A stretch of DNA of 64,000 bases from Methylobacterium sp. AMS5. Its GTDB lineage: Bacteria; Pseudomonadota; Alphaproteobacteria; Rhizobiales; Beijerinckiaceae. The DNA is taken from positions 3,477,501 to 3,541,500 of the forward strand of contig NZ_CP006992.1 of the NCBI RefSeq assembly GCF_001542815.1. The letters are read 5' to 3'. Positions 48,086-58,538 of the stretch are shown here, in pieces. The translations under genes and the position numbers were made by a program. The notes under the pieces are model-generated. The model ran no database searches. It was not told the origin of the DNA and saw only the letters and a list, made by a program, of their open reading frames with translations. Numbering within the stretch: the stretch's first letter is position 1; each line of letters opens with the position of its first letter.

Positions 48086-48348
48086 ATGACCTCGGTCCTG
48101 CTTGTACTGAACGCAGGCTCTTCGAGCCTCAAATTCCAAGTGTTCGCCTTCGGTGAGACCGCGGATCCACGCCGCATCTTCAAGGGCGTGTTCGAGGAAC
48201 TCAACGGTTCGCCCCACCTGCTGATCCGGGACGGATCACCCGAGGGCCTGGTCCCGCTGCCTGGGTCATTCCGGCGGACGAGGAGATGACGATCGCGCGC
48301 GCAACGTGCGAAGCGCTGGCCCAGGTCCAGCGCCAACCGGCCTTATGA
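48086..48348 (+). pseudogene. ackA: Acetate kinase with large internal deletion
   Basis: The first ~54 codons read MTSVLLVLNAGSSSLKFQVF and continue as AckA (NAGSSSLKF is the N-terminal phosphate loop), then at about 48250 the frame changes and the sequence jumps to the AckA C-terminus AWVIPADEEMTIARATCEAL, ending TGA at 48346-48348. Over 300 codons, including the catalytic core, are absent. The two surviving ends prove that a full ackA stood here next to pta and was removed by an internal deletion with a frameshift. Confidence 0.9.
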
Positions 48349-48364
48349 ACAACAGGAGTTCGCC

Positions 48365-48859
48365 ATGGAAGCGCTGAAGACGAATCCACAGACCGAAGAC
48401 GAGCTTGGCGACGAGAGCTTCATGTCCGCCGCCGAACTCGGCGCTTATACGGCCAAACTGAAGGCCGCGAAGGCCCTGCAGACCGAGGATCGAGCCGAAG
48501 AGGCGCGGGCCGAGCTCATCAAGACTCTGTCCGAGACCATCGAGGTCACGCCTAAGAAGGTGCACGAGATCATGACGTCGCTCTTGTACAAGCTCCGGAT
48601 CGCGGCCGAGCAGGGCAAGAACGAACTTCTCGTGATGCGTTTCCCGAACGTGATGTGCAGTGACGGCGGACGGGCCATCAACAATTTCGAGAGCGGTTGG
48701 CCCGAGACCCTGACCGGACGCCCGCGTCAAGCTTTCGAGTTCTGGCGGGACCGCCTGCAGCCGGCCGGCTACGGTCTGAAGGCCGTGATCGTCAACTTTC
48801 CCGACGGCATGCCGGGTGACGTGGGCTTCTTGCTCACCTGGGAGACACGCAGCGCATAG
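48365..48859 (+). CDS. Hypothetical protein, 164 aa
   Basis: Follows the ackA remnant with its own ACAGGAG site. Acidic, helical N-terminal half (MEALKTNPQTEDELGDESFM, AAKALQTEDRAEEARAELIK) and a compact C-terminal half (PNVMCSDGGRAINNFESGWP, YGLKAVIVNFPDGMPGDVGF). No family recognised. Codon use and length suggest a real, conserved gene. Its position next to pta-ackA may mean a link to acetyl-P metabolism. Confidence 0.7.
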   Translation: MEALKTNPQTEDELGDESFMSAAELGAYTAKLKAAKALQTEDRAEEARAELIKTLSETIEVTPKKVHEIMTSLLYKLRIAAEQGKNELLVMRFPNVMCSDGGRAINNFESGWPETLTGRPRQAFEFWRDRLQPAGYGLKAVIVNFPDGMPGDVGFLLTWETRSA

Positions 48860-49232
48860 GTTCCACCGATCTTCAGGATGGTAGCCATGGCCGCGCGATA
48901 ACGACGGGCTTAGTCCGACAAGGTGGGCAGGCCGTTGCGCCGCGTCTTCGACGGGGGCTGATTGTCGACGCGCCGGTTCCAACAGCCGGTCAACCCCGCG
49001 CCGGTGCGCCGCGAAGCTCTCCTGGCGTCGGTACCGAGCTGACCGGCATGACCGTCGACGTCGACGATGGGCTACAAGTGCCTCACGAGAGGCCCGGACA
49101 CAGGCGCCCTCCCTCTCGCGCTGGCGGCGCAGTGGGCGTTTTTTGTGAGAAACGCAGCTTCATGCCCTGCCGGCGCTCGGCCGCGCCTCGACCCCCGGCA
49201 TTGCCCCGGAGCTTGCAGGCGGGATCCCAAAC
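48860..49232. other. Intergenic region, nothing recognised
   Basis: About 370 bases between the hypothetical gene and the convergent ppk2. No gene, RNA or terminator was recognised. Confidence 0.4.
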
Positions 49233-50081
49233 TCAGTACCTTTCGGTGACGAAGCGCCTATTCCTGAGGGTATCGTCGTACGCATCCTCTTTGCTGCGCT
49301 TCGGCAGCATCACCGCATCGTGCTTCTGTTCCCTGGAGGGGATCAGGCGGAGGAGGTGAGTGATGCAGTTGAGGCGCGCCCGCCGCTTGTCGTCGGAGCG
49401 GACGATGTGCCAGGGAGCGTCGTCCGTGTCGGTGGCTGCCAGCATCGCATCGCGCGCCTTCGAGAACGCGTACCAGCGCTCGTAGGATTCGAGGTCCATC
49501 GAGCTCAGCTTCCACTGCCGGAGGGGATCCTCGATCCGTGCCAGGAAGCGCCGCTTCTGCTCCTGCTTTCCAACCTCCAGCCAGAACTTGATGAGCTGGG
49601 TCCCACCATCGACGATGAAGCGCTCGATCCGCGGGCAGAGGTCGAGGAACCGGCGATACTCCGCGTCGTTGCAGAAGCCCATGACGCGCTCGACGCCCGC
49701 CCGGTTGTACCAGCTACGGTCGAAGATCACGATCTCGCCGGCCGCCGGGAAATGCTCGATGTAGCGCTGGATGAACATCTGTGACTTCTGCCGGTCCGTT
49801 GGTGCCGGCAGCGCAACGACGCGGAACACGCGCGGGCTGACCCGCTCGGTGATGGCCTTGATCGTCCCGCCTTTGCCGGCCGCATCGCGGCCCTCGAACA
49901 CGATGATGATGCGGGCGCCGGTTCGCTTGACCCAATCCTGCAGATGGCACAGCTTGACCTGTAGGGTGTGCAATTCCCTCTCGTAGTCCCTTTTCTTGAG
50001 CTTCTTGGCGGTCCCGGCCTGGGGCCGACCCGCATCGGGCTTCGTGGTCGGTATGACCTGCTCGATATCGTGCATCGTCAT
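49233..50081 (-). CDS. ppk2: Polyphosphate kinase 2
   Basis: 282 aa from ATG 50081, preceded by a GGGAG site. PPK2 uses polyphosphate to phosphorylate nucleoside mono- or diphosphates. Walker A is FEGRDAAGKGGTIKAITERV; FDRSWYNRAGVERVMGFCND and the lid Arg-rich segment (MDLESYERWYAFSKARDAML) follow. KFWLEVGKQEQKRRFLAR is also family-typical. It would give the island an ATP/GTP source independent of ackA. Confidence 0.95.
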   Translation of the reverse strand: MTMHDIEQVIPTTKPDAGRPQAGTAKKLKKRDYERELHTLQVKLCHLQDWVKRTGARIIIVFEGRDAAGKGGTIKAITERVSPRVFRVVALPAPTDRQKSQMFIQRYIEHFPAAGEIVIFDRSWYNRAGVERVMGFCNDAEYRRFLDLCPRIERFIVDGGTQLIKFWLEVGKQEQKRRFLARIEDPLRQWKLSSMDLESYERWYAFSKARDAMLAATDTDDAPWHIVRSDDKRRARLNCITHLLRLIPSREQKHDAVMLPKRSKEDAYDDTLRNRRFVTERY

Positions 50082-50116
50082 GCTCCCACCTGCCCGCATC
50101 GAAGGGGTCGATCGAC

Positions 50117-53100
50117 TCACTCGGCCGGCAAGTGCTTCGGGGCGCCGCTTGCGCCTTCAGCCGGCGGTTCCGCCCGCTGTTTCGCTCCCTTGCGGCTCAT
50201 AAGGCTCCAGGCCCGCTCGCGCAGGCCCTGAAACAGGACGTAGAGGGGCGGAATCACGAAGATGCCGAGGAATGACGCGGCGATCATGCCGCCGAAGACC
50301 GGCGTCCCGACATTGCGTCGGGCGAGCTGCGAGGCTCCGACAGCGATGACCAGGGGGAGCAGGCCCAGAATGAAGGCGAAGGAGGTCATCATCACCGGGC
50401 GGAAGCGCAGGCGCGCGCCTTCGGTGGCAGCCTTCTGAAGCGGAACGCCCTTCTCCCGCTGCTCCTTGGCGAACTCGACGATCAGGATGCCGTTCTTGGC
50501 AGCCAGGCCGATGAGCACGATCATGCCGATCTGTGCATAGAGATCGAGGGTGAGCTTGCCCCACACCATGGACGCGTAGGCCCCGGCGATCCCGACCGTG
50601 ACCGACAGCAGCACCGGGACGGGGATGGTCCAGCTCTCGTAGAGCGCGACCAGAAACAGGAACGCGAACAGGACCGCGAAGCCCAGGATGATGGCGGTCT
50701 TGCCCTCGGCCCGCTTCTCTTGGAACGCGGTGTCCGTCCACTCGCCGCCGAAGCCCGCAGGCAGGGTCCGGGCCGCTACGCCGTCCATGGCGGCGAGCGC
50801 CTGACCGGACGAGACGCCCGGCGCGGGCGAGCCCTGGATCGTGACGGCGCGAAGGTTGTTATAGCGAATCAGCGCCGGCGGCCCCACCACGATCCGGACC
50901 TCCGCGAGCGAGCGCAGCGGCACCATCTCGCCGTCCTTGTTCCGCACGTTGATCCGATAGATGTCGTCGATCTTGGTCCGGTCTGCGGCCTCCGCCTGAA
51001 CCTGCACCTGCCAGGTACGGCCGAAAAGGTTGATGTCGTTGACGTAGTAGCCGCCGAGCGAAGCCTGTAGCGCTTGAAACACGGCGCTCAGGGGCACTCC
51101 GAGAACCTGCGCCTTGTCGCGATCGATATCGAGATAGACCGATGGGTTCGTCGCCGAGAAGGTGCTGAACACACGGTTGAGCTGCGGATCCTGGTTCGCG
51201 GCCACGACCAAGCCGCGCAGGACTTGAGCGAGTTCCTTCGGATCGCCACCGCGCAGATCCTGCAGTACGTAGCTGAAGCCACCACCGGTGCCGAGACCGA
51301 TGATCGGTGGAGGGGCAAGCGGTACGACCGTGCCTCCGGGGATCTCCCGGAACTGCTGGCCGAGGCGCGCAATCATGGCCGCCGCTCCGTCCGCGGCAGC
51401 CTCGCGGTCCTCGAACGGCTTGAGGGTCACGACCAGGAAGGCCGCGTTGCCCTGGGAGTAGTTGTCGATGAAGTTGAGGCCGATCACCGAGGTGGTGTCG
51501 GCAACCGCATGCTCCTGCCGCAGGATCTGCTCGGCCCGGGCCACGACCTCGGAGGTCCTCCCGACCGATGCGCCTTCCGGCAACTGCACCACGACGAAGA
51601 AGGCGCCTTGGTCGTCTTCGGGCAGGAAGCCGGTGGGGATTCGCTTCGCGAGTTCGGTCGCGCCGTAGGCCGCAGCGCCAGCGAGCACGAGGCCGAGGAT
51701 CGAGAAGCGCACGATGCGCGCCACGGCGGCACCGTAGCCGTTGCTGACCCGGTCGATGGAGCGCATCACCATGCCCATGATACCCCGGCGAGGGCCGTGA
51801 TGCGGGCGCAGCAGCACGCCACAGAGAGCCGGCGACAGGGTCAGCGCGTTGACCGCCGAGATGAACATCGAGACCGCGACCGCGACGGCGAACTGGCGGA
51901 AGAGCTCGCCCGAGATGCCGGGCACGAAGGCGACCGGCACGAAGACCGAGAGCAAGACCAGCGTGATGGCGATGATCGGGGCCGTGATCTCGGCCATGGC
52001 CCGCTTCGTCGCATCCCGGGGTGACAGCTCCGGATGCTCCTCCATCACGCGCTCGACGTTCTCGACCACCACGATGGCGTCATCGACGACGATCCCGATG
52101 GCGAGCACCAGGGCGAGAAGCGAGACCGAGTTCGCCGAGTAGCCAACCGCCTTGAGGACAATGAAGGTGCCGATCAAGCTGACAGGCACGGCCAGCGTCG
52201 GGATCAGCGTGGCGCGCAGGCTACCGAGGAACAGGAACACCACGATCACAACGAGCACGAAGGCCTCGACCAGGGTCTTCTGCACCTCGTGTACCGTTTC
52301 GGTGATGAAGGCGGTCGGATCGTAGGTGACCTTCCAGGCCAACCCCTCGGGGAACGTCTTCGCCAGCTCTCCGACCCGCCTCTCGACCTCTTTCAGGGTC
52401 GAGAGGGCGTTGGCGCCGGGTGACTGGTAGATCGCGATCACCGTCGCCGGGCTGCCGTTGAGCCGCGTCTCACGGTCGAGATTGGCCGCGCCGAGATCGA
52501 CTCTCGCCACGTCGCCGAGGCGCAGCACCGACCCGTCCGGGTTGGTGCGCAACACGATGTTGCGGAACTGCTCCGCCGAGGTCAGGCGCCCTTGCGTCTG
52601 GATGCTGAGCTGAAGCTGCTGCTCGTCCGAGATCGGCCGGGCACCGATCCGCCCGACCGGCGCCTGAACGTTCTGGGCCTGGATCGCTCCGATGACGTCG
52701 CCCGTGGTCAGGCTGAGCCCGGTGAGCTGGTCGGTGCGCACCCAGGCTCGCATCGCGTAATCCTGCGGGCCCCACAGCGTCGCATCGCCGACGCCGGGCG
52801 TGCTCTTGATGCGGTCGAGCAGGTTGATCGTGACGTAGTTGGAGATGAACAGCGGGTCTTGGGTCGATTTTGGCGAGTAGACCGCCAGGACGCCGAGAAG
52901 GGCCGAGGATTTTTTCTTGACGGTGACGCCCTGCTTGCGAACGTCCTCGGGCAGCTTGGCGAGGGCGATCTGGACGCGGTTGTTGACGTTGACCGCATTG
53001 ATGTCGGGATCGGTGCCGAGCTCGAACGAGCCGGTGAGCGTGTAGCTGCCGTCGTTGCCGCTGACGCTCTTCATGTAGATCATCTTGTCGACGCCGACGA

Positions 53101-53308
53101 CCTGGGACTCGATCGGCTGCGCGACCGTCGATTCCACCACGTCGGCGGATGCGCCCGGATAGGTCGTGGTCACCGAGACCTGCGGCGGCACGATGTCGGG
53201 GTACTGCGCCACCGGGATCGTCAGGAGCGCCAGCGCGCCCGCGATCGAGATCACGATGGCGATCACCACCGCAAGGCGCGGCCGGTCGACGAAGATGGCG
53301 GAGAACAT
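50117..53308 (-). CDS. RND efflux permease, HAE1 type (second pump)
   Basis: 1063 aa. Begins [20 protein letters not shown]; the TM4 proton-relay pair is in [20 protein letters not shown] (~residue 405-420), and the periplasmic porter domain has [20 protein letters not shown]. Length and duplicated halves match AcrB. The adaptor is 5 bases upstream on the same strand. No outer-membrane component or regulator is nearby. Only distantly related to the pump at 16309, with different start, loops and adaptor. Confidence 0.95.
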   Translation of the reverse strand: MFSAIFVDRPRLAVVIAIVISIAGALALLTIPVAQYPDIVPPQVSVTTTYPGASADVVESTVAQPIESQVVGVDKMIYMKSVSGNDGSYTLTGSFELGTDPDINAVNVNNRVQIALAKLPEDVRKQGVTVKKKSSALLGVLAVYSPKSTQDPLFISNYVTINLLDRIKSTPGVGDATLWGPQDYAMRAWVRTDQLTGLSLTTGDVIGAIQAQNVQAPVGRIGARPISDEQQLQLSIQTQGRLTSAEQFRNIVLRTNPDGSVLRLGDVARVDLGAANLDRETRLNGSPATVIAIYQSPGANALSTLKEVERRVGELAKTFPEGLAWKVTYDPTAFITETVHEVQKTLVEAFVLVVIVVFLFLGSLRATLIPTLAVPVSLIGTFIVLKAVGYSANSVSLLALVLAIGIVVDDAIVVVENVERVMEEHPELSPRDATKRAMAEITAPIIAITLVLLSVFVPVAFVPGISGELFRQFAVAVAVSMFISAVNALTLSPALCGVLLRPHHGPRRGIMGMVMRSIDRVSNGYGAAVARIVRFSILGLVLAGAAAYGATELAKRIPTGFLPEDDQGAFFVVVQLPEGASVGRTSEVVARAEQILRQEHAVADTTSVIGLNFIDNYSQGNAAFLVVTLKPFEDREAAADGAAAMIARLGQQFREIPGGTVVPLAPPPIIGLGTGGGFSYVLQDLRGGDPKELAQVLRGLVVAANQDPQLNRVFSTFSATNPSVYLDIDRDKAQVLGVPLSAVFQALQASLGGYYVNDINLFGRTWQVQVQAEAADRTKIDDIYRINVRNKDGEMVPLRSLAEVRIVVGPPALIRYNNLRAVTIQGSPAPGVSSGQALAAMDGVAARTLPAGFGGEWTDTAFQEKRAEGKTAIILGFAVLFAFLFLVALYESWTIPVPVLLSVTVGIAGAYASMVWGKLTLDLYAQIGMIVLIGLAAKNGILIVEFAKEQREKGVPLQKAATEGARLRFRPVMMTSFAFILGLLPLVIAVGASQLARRNVGTPVFGGMIAASFLGIFVIPPLYVLFQGLRERAWSLMSRKGAKQRAEPPAEGASGAPKHLPAE

Positions 53309-53313
53309 GGACG

Positions 53314-54432
53314 TCAGATCCTGCTGGCCGTCTCGCTGGCCGGGGTCGCCTGAACGAGGATCCCGGGCCGCACCCGCTGCAGCCCGTCGACGACGACGAC
53401 CTCGCCGCCCGAGAGGCCCTCCGCGATGACCGCGTCCGTTCCGCTGCCGCCAGGCTCCGGTTTGACGCGCCGTATCTTGGCCCGGCTTTCCTCGACGACG
53501 AACACGTAGACGCCGCCCTGGTCGGCGATGAGGGCGGATTGCGGCACGACGACCTTCTGCTCCGGCTGCCCGGCCTGAAGGTTGACGCGCACGAGTTGCC
53601 CGTCGCGAAGCGCACCGGCCGGGTTCGGCATCGTGGCGCGCACGACGACCGTGTCGGTCGCGCGGTCGACGCTGATGTTGACGAAGTCGACCCGGCCGAC
53701 CTGACCGTATTCCGAGCCGTCCTGAAAACGGATCCTGACTCCGATCTTGCTCCGGTCTGGGCGCGCCCCGCCCTGCTGGTAGCGCAGGAACTCGCGCTGA
53801 CTCACCGGGAAGGTGACGTAGATCGGGTCTTGGCTGACGATCGTGGTGAGGGCGCCGCTGTCGGGCCCAACCACGTTGCCCTTGGTGACGCTGGTGCGGC
53901 CGATCTGGCCGGAAATGGGCGCGAAGATCTGCGTGTAGCCGAGATTGATCCGCGCCGTCTGGAGGCTCGCCTCGTCACCCATGACGGCGCCCTTCGCCTG
54001 GTCCCGCGCGGCGCGGGCCTGGTCTCGGGCTACAACGGTCCCGGAGCTTTTATCGAGTAGGTCTTGCGCCCGCTGCAACTGGATGGCTGCCAGGAGTTCG
54101 GCGGCCCTGGTGCGCTCGAGCGCGCCCTCGGCCTGCTTGACCGCGGCCTCGAACAGGTCCGGCTCGATCCGGTAGAGCGGCGCCCCCTCCTTGATCGGCT
54201 CTCCCTCCTTAAATTGGACGGCATCCAGAAAGCCGACAACGCGCGCGCGCACCTCGACACGACCGACCGCCTCGACGCGGCCGACGAAGTCGAGTGCCTG
54301 ATCGATGGCCTTGCGTTGGGCGAAGGCCGTCCCGACGGGGACTGCAGCGGGCGCGGCCGGCTGCGCCTGCAAGCCAGTCCCAGCGACGAGGAGCAGGGCA
54401 CACACCCGAGGGAGAAGGCGGAACATGGTCAT
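53314..54432 (-). CDS. RND periplasmic adaptor (MFP) of the second pump
   Basis: 372 aa from ATG 54432. Signal peptide ([20 protein letters not shown]), then barrel-sandwich strands ([20 protein letters not shown]), a helical hairpin ([20 protein letters not shown]), and [20 protein letters not shown] with the hinge motif, then beta-barrel strands. Sits immediately before the permease, typical adaptor-permease operon. Confidence 0.92.
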   Translation of the reverse strand: MTMFRLLPRVCALLLVAGTGLQAQPAAPAAVPVGTAFAQRKAIDQALDFVGRVEAVGRVEVRARVVGFLDAVQFKEGEPIKEGAPLYRIEPDLFEAAVKQAEGALERTRAAELLAAIQLQRAQDLLDKSSGTVVARDQARAARDQAKGAVMGDEASLQTARINLGYTQIFAPISGQIGRTSVTKGNVVGPDSGALTTIVSQDPIYVTFPVSQREFLRYQQGGARPDRSKIGVRIRFQDGSEYGQVGRVDFVNISVDRATDTVVVRATMPNPAGALRDGQLVRVNLQAGQPEQKVVVPQSALIADQGGVYVFVVEESRAKIRRVKPEPGGSGTDAVIAEGLSGGEVVVVDGLQRVRPGILVQATPASETASRI

Positions 54433-54517
54433 CCCTCTCGTCGCCACCGTCACCCGATCAGGGCAGCTTCAGCCTCTTCTCGCAGAGTGCGAGCACTCCG
54501 GCTTGATCAAACGGGAC

Positions 54518-54566
54518 TGAACCGCTCCGGATTCCCTGAAGGCTCCAACTTTTGAGAGGATGGCGC
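54518..54566. mobile_element. Left-end remnant of an IS3-family element
   Basis: TGAACCGCTCCGG at 54518 and the following GGCTCCAACTTTTGAGAGGA match the left end and leader of the IS3 at 22795 with a few changes. No transposase follows; only the tip is left. Confidence 0.65.
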
Positions 54567-54828
54567 CCGGACGGCGACCAGCATGAAGTTGGCGCCGCGA
54601 CGTGCGCTATCTTTCGAGATGGCCCACGCCTGCGCTGCGGCGGCCAGCGGCACGGCGTGGAAGAGGTCGGAAGGCGGGGGGCAGGGTCGTCTCGACCGCG
54701 AGGGACGGCGCAGAGAGCCTGTGCAGCCCGCTCAGCGGCCTCTAGATGTGAGCTTTCAGGAGGTTGTCCATCCGGCCTGAACCGAGGACGCTGGAGTTGC
54801 GAGGCTTCAGCGATCTCGGAGCGACCGG

Positions 54829-55101
54829 ATGAACATCCACCAGAATGCGCGTTTGACGCCCTCGGGTCGAGAGCGCCTAGTGCGGCTGGCCCAGAGCGGG
54901 CTCAGCCCGAAGGCGGTGGCCGAGACGATGGGTGTATGCCCCAAGACGGTGGGCAAGTGGGTTGCCCGCTTCGAGGCCGAAGGAGCCGCCGGGCTGCAGG
55001 ATCGCTCCTTGCGGCCTCACACGCTGCACCGCCCGACCCCGGTCGCGACCCAGGAAGCCATTGTGACCTTGCGCCGTCAGCGTCTGACCGGCGCGCAGAT
55101 C
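54829..55101 (+). pseudogene. IS481-family transposase, N-terminal fragment
   Basis: About 90 codons: MNIHQNARLTPSGRERLVRL, then ETMGVCPKTVGKWVARFEAE and LQDRSLRPHTLHRP, the IS481 DNA-binding domain. Ends where the IS3 terminus begins at 55102. The integrase core is missing. Confidence 0.85.
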
Positions 55102-55163
55102 TGATCCTCCCCCGCTTTCACGGACACCTCTGATACGCTCCTTGCGGGCGGGGAAGGTGTTTG

Positions 55164-55457
55164 ATGGCCAAGACGAGACGCGAGTTCACCCCCGAGTTCA
55201 AACGCGAGGCGGTGGCCCTGCTGGAAAGTAGCGGCCGGCCGCAGATGCAGATCGCAGCCGAGCTCGGGATCCAACCCTCAATGCTGAGGCAGTGGCGCTC
55301 GGCGCTGATGGGTGGCTCCCCACCACCGCGAGCAGAAAGGTCACCGGGAGCCGCGCCTGCGAGCCCAGTGGCGTCCCCCTCCGACCAAGCCGCTGAGATC
55401 GCCCGTCTGCGGCGTGAACTCGACCGGACGCGCATGGAGCGCGACGTCCTAAAAAAA
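55164..55457 (+). pseudogene. IS3-family OrfA, first part, split by an IS in its A7 run
   Basis: ~98 codons: KTRREFTPEFKREAVALLES, the helix-turn-helix (AELGIQPSMLRQWRSALMGG) and the leucine zipper (IARLRRELDRTRMERDVLKK). It stops at A7. The remaining end is at 62841-62870 (AIGIFAEMPK, TGA). Joining them through one A7 copy gives a normal OrfA in frame. Confidence 0.9.
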
Positions 55458-55460
55458 CTA

Positions 55461-56508
55461 GAGCGTTTTCGGTCTGAGCTGAATCGGGCAGGTGGGGTTC
55501 ACGCGAAGCTGTTGGGCTGATTCACTGATCGCTCTTGAGAAGGAGCGAAGCATGGGCCGACCCTACAGCCAGGACCTGCGCGAGCGCGTGGTGAAGGCCG
55601 CGGCAACGACTTCGCGCCGCCAGGCGGCCGCGCGGTTTGGGGTCGGCATCGCGACCTCGATCCGCTGGATGGCCGCGCTCACGACGACTGGGACGGTGGC
55701 CGCTCGTCCGCAAGGGCGAGCGCGCCGCTCGAAGCTCGATCCGCACGAGGCCTTCTTGCGCGGACTGATCGACGGACAAGACGATATCACCCTTGAGGAG
55801 ATGCGCGCCCGGCTCCGGGACGAGCACGCTCTCACGGTGGGGCTCGGCACCCTGTGGAGCTTCCTCGACGCACGCGATCTCACCTAGAAAAAAAGACAGC
55901 TCACGCCGCCGAGCAGGAACGCCCGGACGTGAAAGCGGCGCGCGAGGCCTGGTTCGAGGGCCAGCCCGATCTCGACCCTGCGCGCCTGGTTTTCCTCGAC
56001 GAGACCTGGACCTCCACCAACATGGCTCGCACCCGTGGGCGTTCACCGCGCGGCGAGCGGCTGCGCTCGCCCATCCCGCACGGTCACTGGAAGACCACGA
56101 CCCTGGTCGCCGGCCTGCGCCTGTCCGGGATCGCCGCGCCGTTCGTGCTCGATGGGCCGATCAACCGCGACGCCTTCCAGGCCTACGTCGATCAGGTTCT
56201 GGTGCCCGAACTCGGCCCCGGCGACATCGTCGTCATGGACAACCTTGGAAGCCACAAGCGGCCGGCCGTGCGTGCCGCGATCGCGGCAGCCGGCGCGCGG
56301 CTCTTGTTCCTCCCGCCCTACTCGCCCGACTTCAACCCCATCGAGATGGCGTTCTCGAAGCTGAAGGCGCTCCTGCGCAAAGCGGCCGAGCGAACCGTCG
56401 AGGGATTGTGGTCGGCCATCGGACGCCTCGTCGACACCGTCACGCCAGACGAGTGCGCCAACTTCTTCGCCGCAGCAGGATACGAACCAGATTAAACCGA
56501 AAACGCTC
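55461..56508. mobile_element. IS630-family element A, TA target
   Basis: Inverted ends GAGCGTTTTCGGT and complement ACCGAAAACGCTC at 56496-56508; TA on both sides (55459-55460 and 56509-56510). Inserted at the TA within the CTAG tip of the older element. Confidence 0.92.
55552..56495 (+). CDS. IS630-family transposase A, in two overlapping frames
   Basis: The first frame (55552-55887) is the HTH half (DLRERVVKAAATTSRRQAAA) and ends TAG just before A7 (55888-55894). The second frame (55854-56495) continues as KKTAHAAEQERPDVK and the DDE core: LVFLDETWTSTNMA (Asp), IVVMDNLGSHK (Asp), and YSPDFNPIEMAFSKLKALLR (Glu). A -1 change near the A-run is needed; many IS630 relatives use a programmed frameshift there, but the TAG lies before the A-run in this copy, so it may be a mutation. 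Confidence 0.8.
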
Positions 56509-57599
56509 TAGCGGTCTGAGTTGGAAGTTCGTTGGCAGAAGCGTTTGATGCTGGCGAGGATGGCGTCGGCTGACTTGGTCCAGACGAACGGCTTCGGCTC
56601 GGCGTTGGTCTGGTCGATGTAGGCGTGGATGGCGGCTTCAAGATCGCCCGTGGTCTCGAACACGCCGCGTTGAAGCTGGCGCCGCGTCAGCAGCGCGAAC
56701 CAGCCCTCGACGAGGTTGAGCCAAGAGGCCGAGGTCGGCGTGAAGTGCAGGTGCCAGCGCGGACGCTTCAGCAGCCAGTCGTGGATGAGCTTGGTCTTGT
56801 GTGTGGCCGCGTTGTCGAGAACCAGGTGCACATCGAGATCCTTCGGCACATCGGCCTCGACCTGATCGAGAAAGGCGCGGAACTCGATGGAGCGATGACG
56901 CCGTGCGCAAGGGCCGATGACGCGACCGGCCTGTACGTCGAGCGCCGCGAACAGGTCGGTCGTACCAGCCCGTCGGTAGTCGTGGGTCTGGCGCTCGGGC
57001 TGGCCGGGGCGCATCGGCATCACCGGCGCGGTGCCGGTCAGCGCCTGGATCTGCGGCTTCTCATCGACACACAGCACCACGGCGCGGTGCGGTGGGGCCA
57101 TGTAGAGGCCGACGACATCCCGGACCTTGTCGACGAAAGCCGGGTCGGTCGACAGTTTGAAGGCCTCGATCTTGTGCGGCTGCAGCCCGAAGGCACGCCA
57201 GATCCGCGAGACCATGGTCTGGCTCATGCCGACCCGCCGGGCCATGGCGCGTGTCGACCAGTGGGTGGCGTTCTCCGGCTGGCTCTCCAGGGTGCGCGTG
57301 ATCATCTGTTCGATCTCGGTATCCGCGACCTGGCGCGGAGCGCCGGACCGGGGCAGGTCGACGAGACCGTCGAGGCGGTGCGCCAGGAAACGGGTGCGCC
57401 ATGTCGTGACGCTCATGCGGCTGACGCCGAGCGCACGAGCGATGCCGCTGTTGGTCGAACCCGGCTCAGCGCAGGCCAGCACGATGCGCGCACGCTGGGC
57501 GAGAGCCTGGCCGACATTGCGACGGCGCACCAGGCCTTGCAGCCGCGTGCGCTCATCCCCGGTCAGATCAAGGTGCGCTGGCTTGGGACCACGGGCCAT
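56508..57599 (-). CDS. IS630-family transposase B
   Basis: 363 aa from ATG 57599 ([12 protein letters not shown]); a longer start at 57647 is less likely. [23 protein letters not shown], then [14 protein letters not shown] (Asp), [15 protein letters not shown] (Asp), [20 protein letters not shown] (Glu). Single frame, intact. Its stop codon is completed by the flanking TA and the last base of element A. The enclosing element is 56511-57677, ends GCGGTCTGAGTTGGAAGTT and complement of GTGGTCTGAGTTGGAAGTT, with TA at both sides. Confidence 0.92.
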   Translation of the reverse strand: MARGPKPAHLDLTGDERTRLQGLVRRRNVGQALAQRARIVLACAEPGSTNSGIARALGVSRMSVTTWRTRFLAHRLDGLVDLPRSGAPRQVADTEIEQMITRTLESQPENATHWSTRAMARRVGMSQTMVSRIWRAFGLQPHKIEAFKLSTDPAFVDKVRDVVGLYMAPPHRAVVLCVDEKPQIQALTGTAPVMPMRPGQPERQTHDYRRAGTTDLFAALDVQAGRVIGPCARRHRSIEFRAFLDQVEADVPKDLDVHLVLDNAATHKTKLIHDWLLKRPRWHLHFTPTSASWLNLVEGWFALLTRRQLQRGVFETTGDLEAAIHAYIDQTNAEPKPFVWTKSADAILASIKRFCQRTSNSDR

Positions 57600-57677
57600 C
57601 GTAGCGACCTCCTCGTAGAAGGCCGCCACATGGTGCTCGCGCGACAAAACCGCAAGGAAACTTCCAACTCAGACCAC
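56511..57677. mobile_element. IS630-family element B, TA target
   Basis: Inverted ends 56511-56529 and 57659-57677 match with one change in 19. TA at 56509-56510 and 57678-57679. It is directly abutted to element A through a single shared TA. Confidence 0.92.
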
Positions 57678-57679
57678 TA

Positions 57680-58538
57680 GAGCCTGTTATGCACTTGTCA
57701 TAAGCTTTTCAGCTTGTCGGAGCATGAGGCAGACGAAGGCGACCATGTGCAGGCCAGCCAACGTGCTGGCGTAGCGCTCGTAATCTTTGACCAGCCGCCG
57801 ACAGCGGGTGGCCCAGGCAAACGAGCGCTCCACCACCCATCGGCGCGGCAGCAGGACAAAGCCGCGCTTGGCCTCAGGCGCCTTCACCACTTCCAAGTCG
57901 ATGCCGTGCGCGCTCGCGGCGGCGGCGGGCTTAGGCCCGGAATAGCCCTGGTCGACAAAGGCCAACTCGACGCTGTCGCCCGTCTCCGCCTGCACCTCGG
58001 CGGCCAGCCGGCCGACCTCGGCCCGGTCGTCGACATCGGCGGGCGTCACGTGCAGCGCCACGACATGGCCCGGCGTGTCAACGGCCAGATGCAGCTTCGC
58101 ACCCCGCTTGCGCTTGGCCCCGTCATAGCCGGCCCGCTCGCCGCTCTCGGGCGAGGAGCGCAGCGTCCGGCTATCGAGGATCACCGCCGAGGGCTCCGGC
58201 TCCCGCTCCGCCGCCATCCGCAGCACCGCCCGCAGGTCGCCGGCCACGTCCGCGAAACTGTCGGCCGACAGCCAACGCTGCGTCTGCTGATACACGGCCG
58301 CCCAAGGCGGCAGATCGTGCGGCATGAACCGCCAGGGCGCCCCCGTCTTCACGATGTAGCGCAGCCCGTTAAACACCTCGCGCAACTCGTGGTCGCGCTG
58401 AGCCGAGTCCTCCCGCAGCAGCGCGAGGTAGGGCGCTACCAGTGCCCATTCTTCATCAGACACGTCGGACGGATAGGAGCGGCGATCAGAAGGCATGATC
58501 CACAACGCCAATCCTGCCTATCAGTTCATAACACGCTC
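57680..58538. mobile_element. IS5-family element (second), TA target
   Basis: Left end GAGCCTGTTATGCACTTG and right end (complement) GAGCGTGTTATGAACTGA, 14 of 18 identical. TA on both sides (57678-57679 and 58539-58540). Third TA-specific insertion in the row. Confidence 0.9.
57687..58511 (-). CDS. IS5-family DDE transposase
   Basis: 274 aa, or 269 from the ATG at 58496 (MPSDRRSYPSD). SDVSDEEWALVAPYLALL is the N-terminal region; AVILDSRTLRSSPESGERAG (Asp), LAFVDQGYSGPKP (Asp), PRRWVVERSFAWATRCRRLV (Glu). Intact single frame. Confidence 0.93.
   Translation of the reverse strand: MALWIMPSDRRSYPSDVSDEEWALVAPYLALLREDSAQRDHELREVFNGLRYIVKTGAPWRFMPHDLPPWAAVYQQTQRWLSADSFADVAGDLRAVLRMAAEREPEPSAVILDSRTLRSSPESGERAGYDGAKRKRGAKLHLAVDTPGHVVALHVTPADVDDRAEVGRLAAEVQAETGDSVELAFVDQGYSGPKPAAAASAHGIDLEVVKAPEAKRGFVLLPRRWVVERSFAWATRCRRLVKDYERYASTLAGLHMVAFVCLMLRQAEKLMTSA

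Noticed and set aside
49048..49359. Open frame of 103 codons on the plus strand after the hypothetical gene
   Set aside because: No ribosome-binding site, overlaps ppk2 antisense, no motif.
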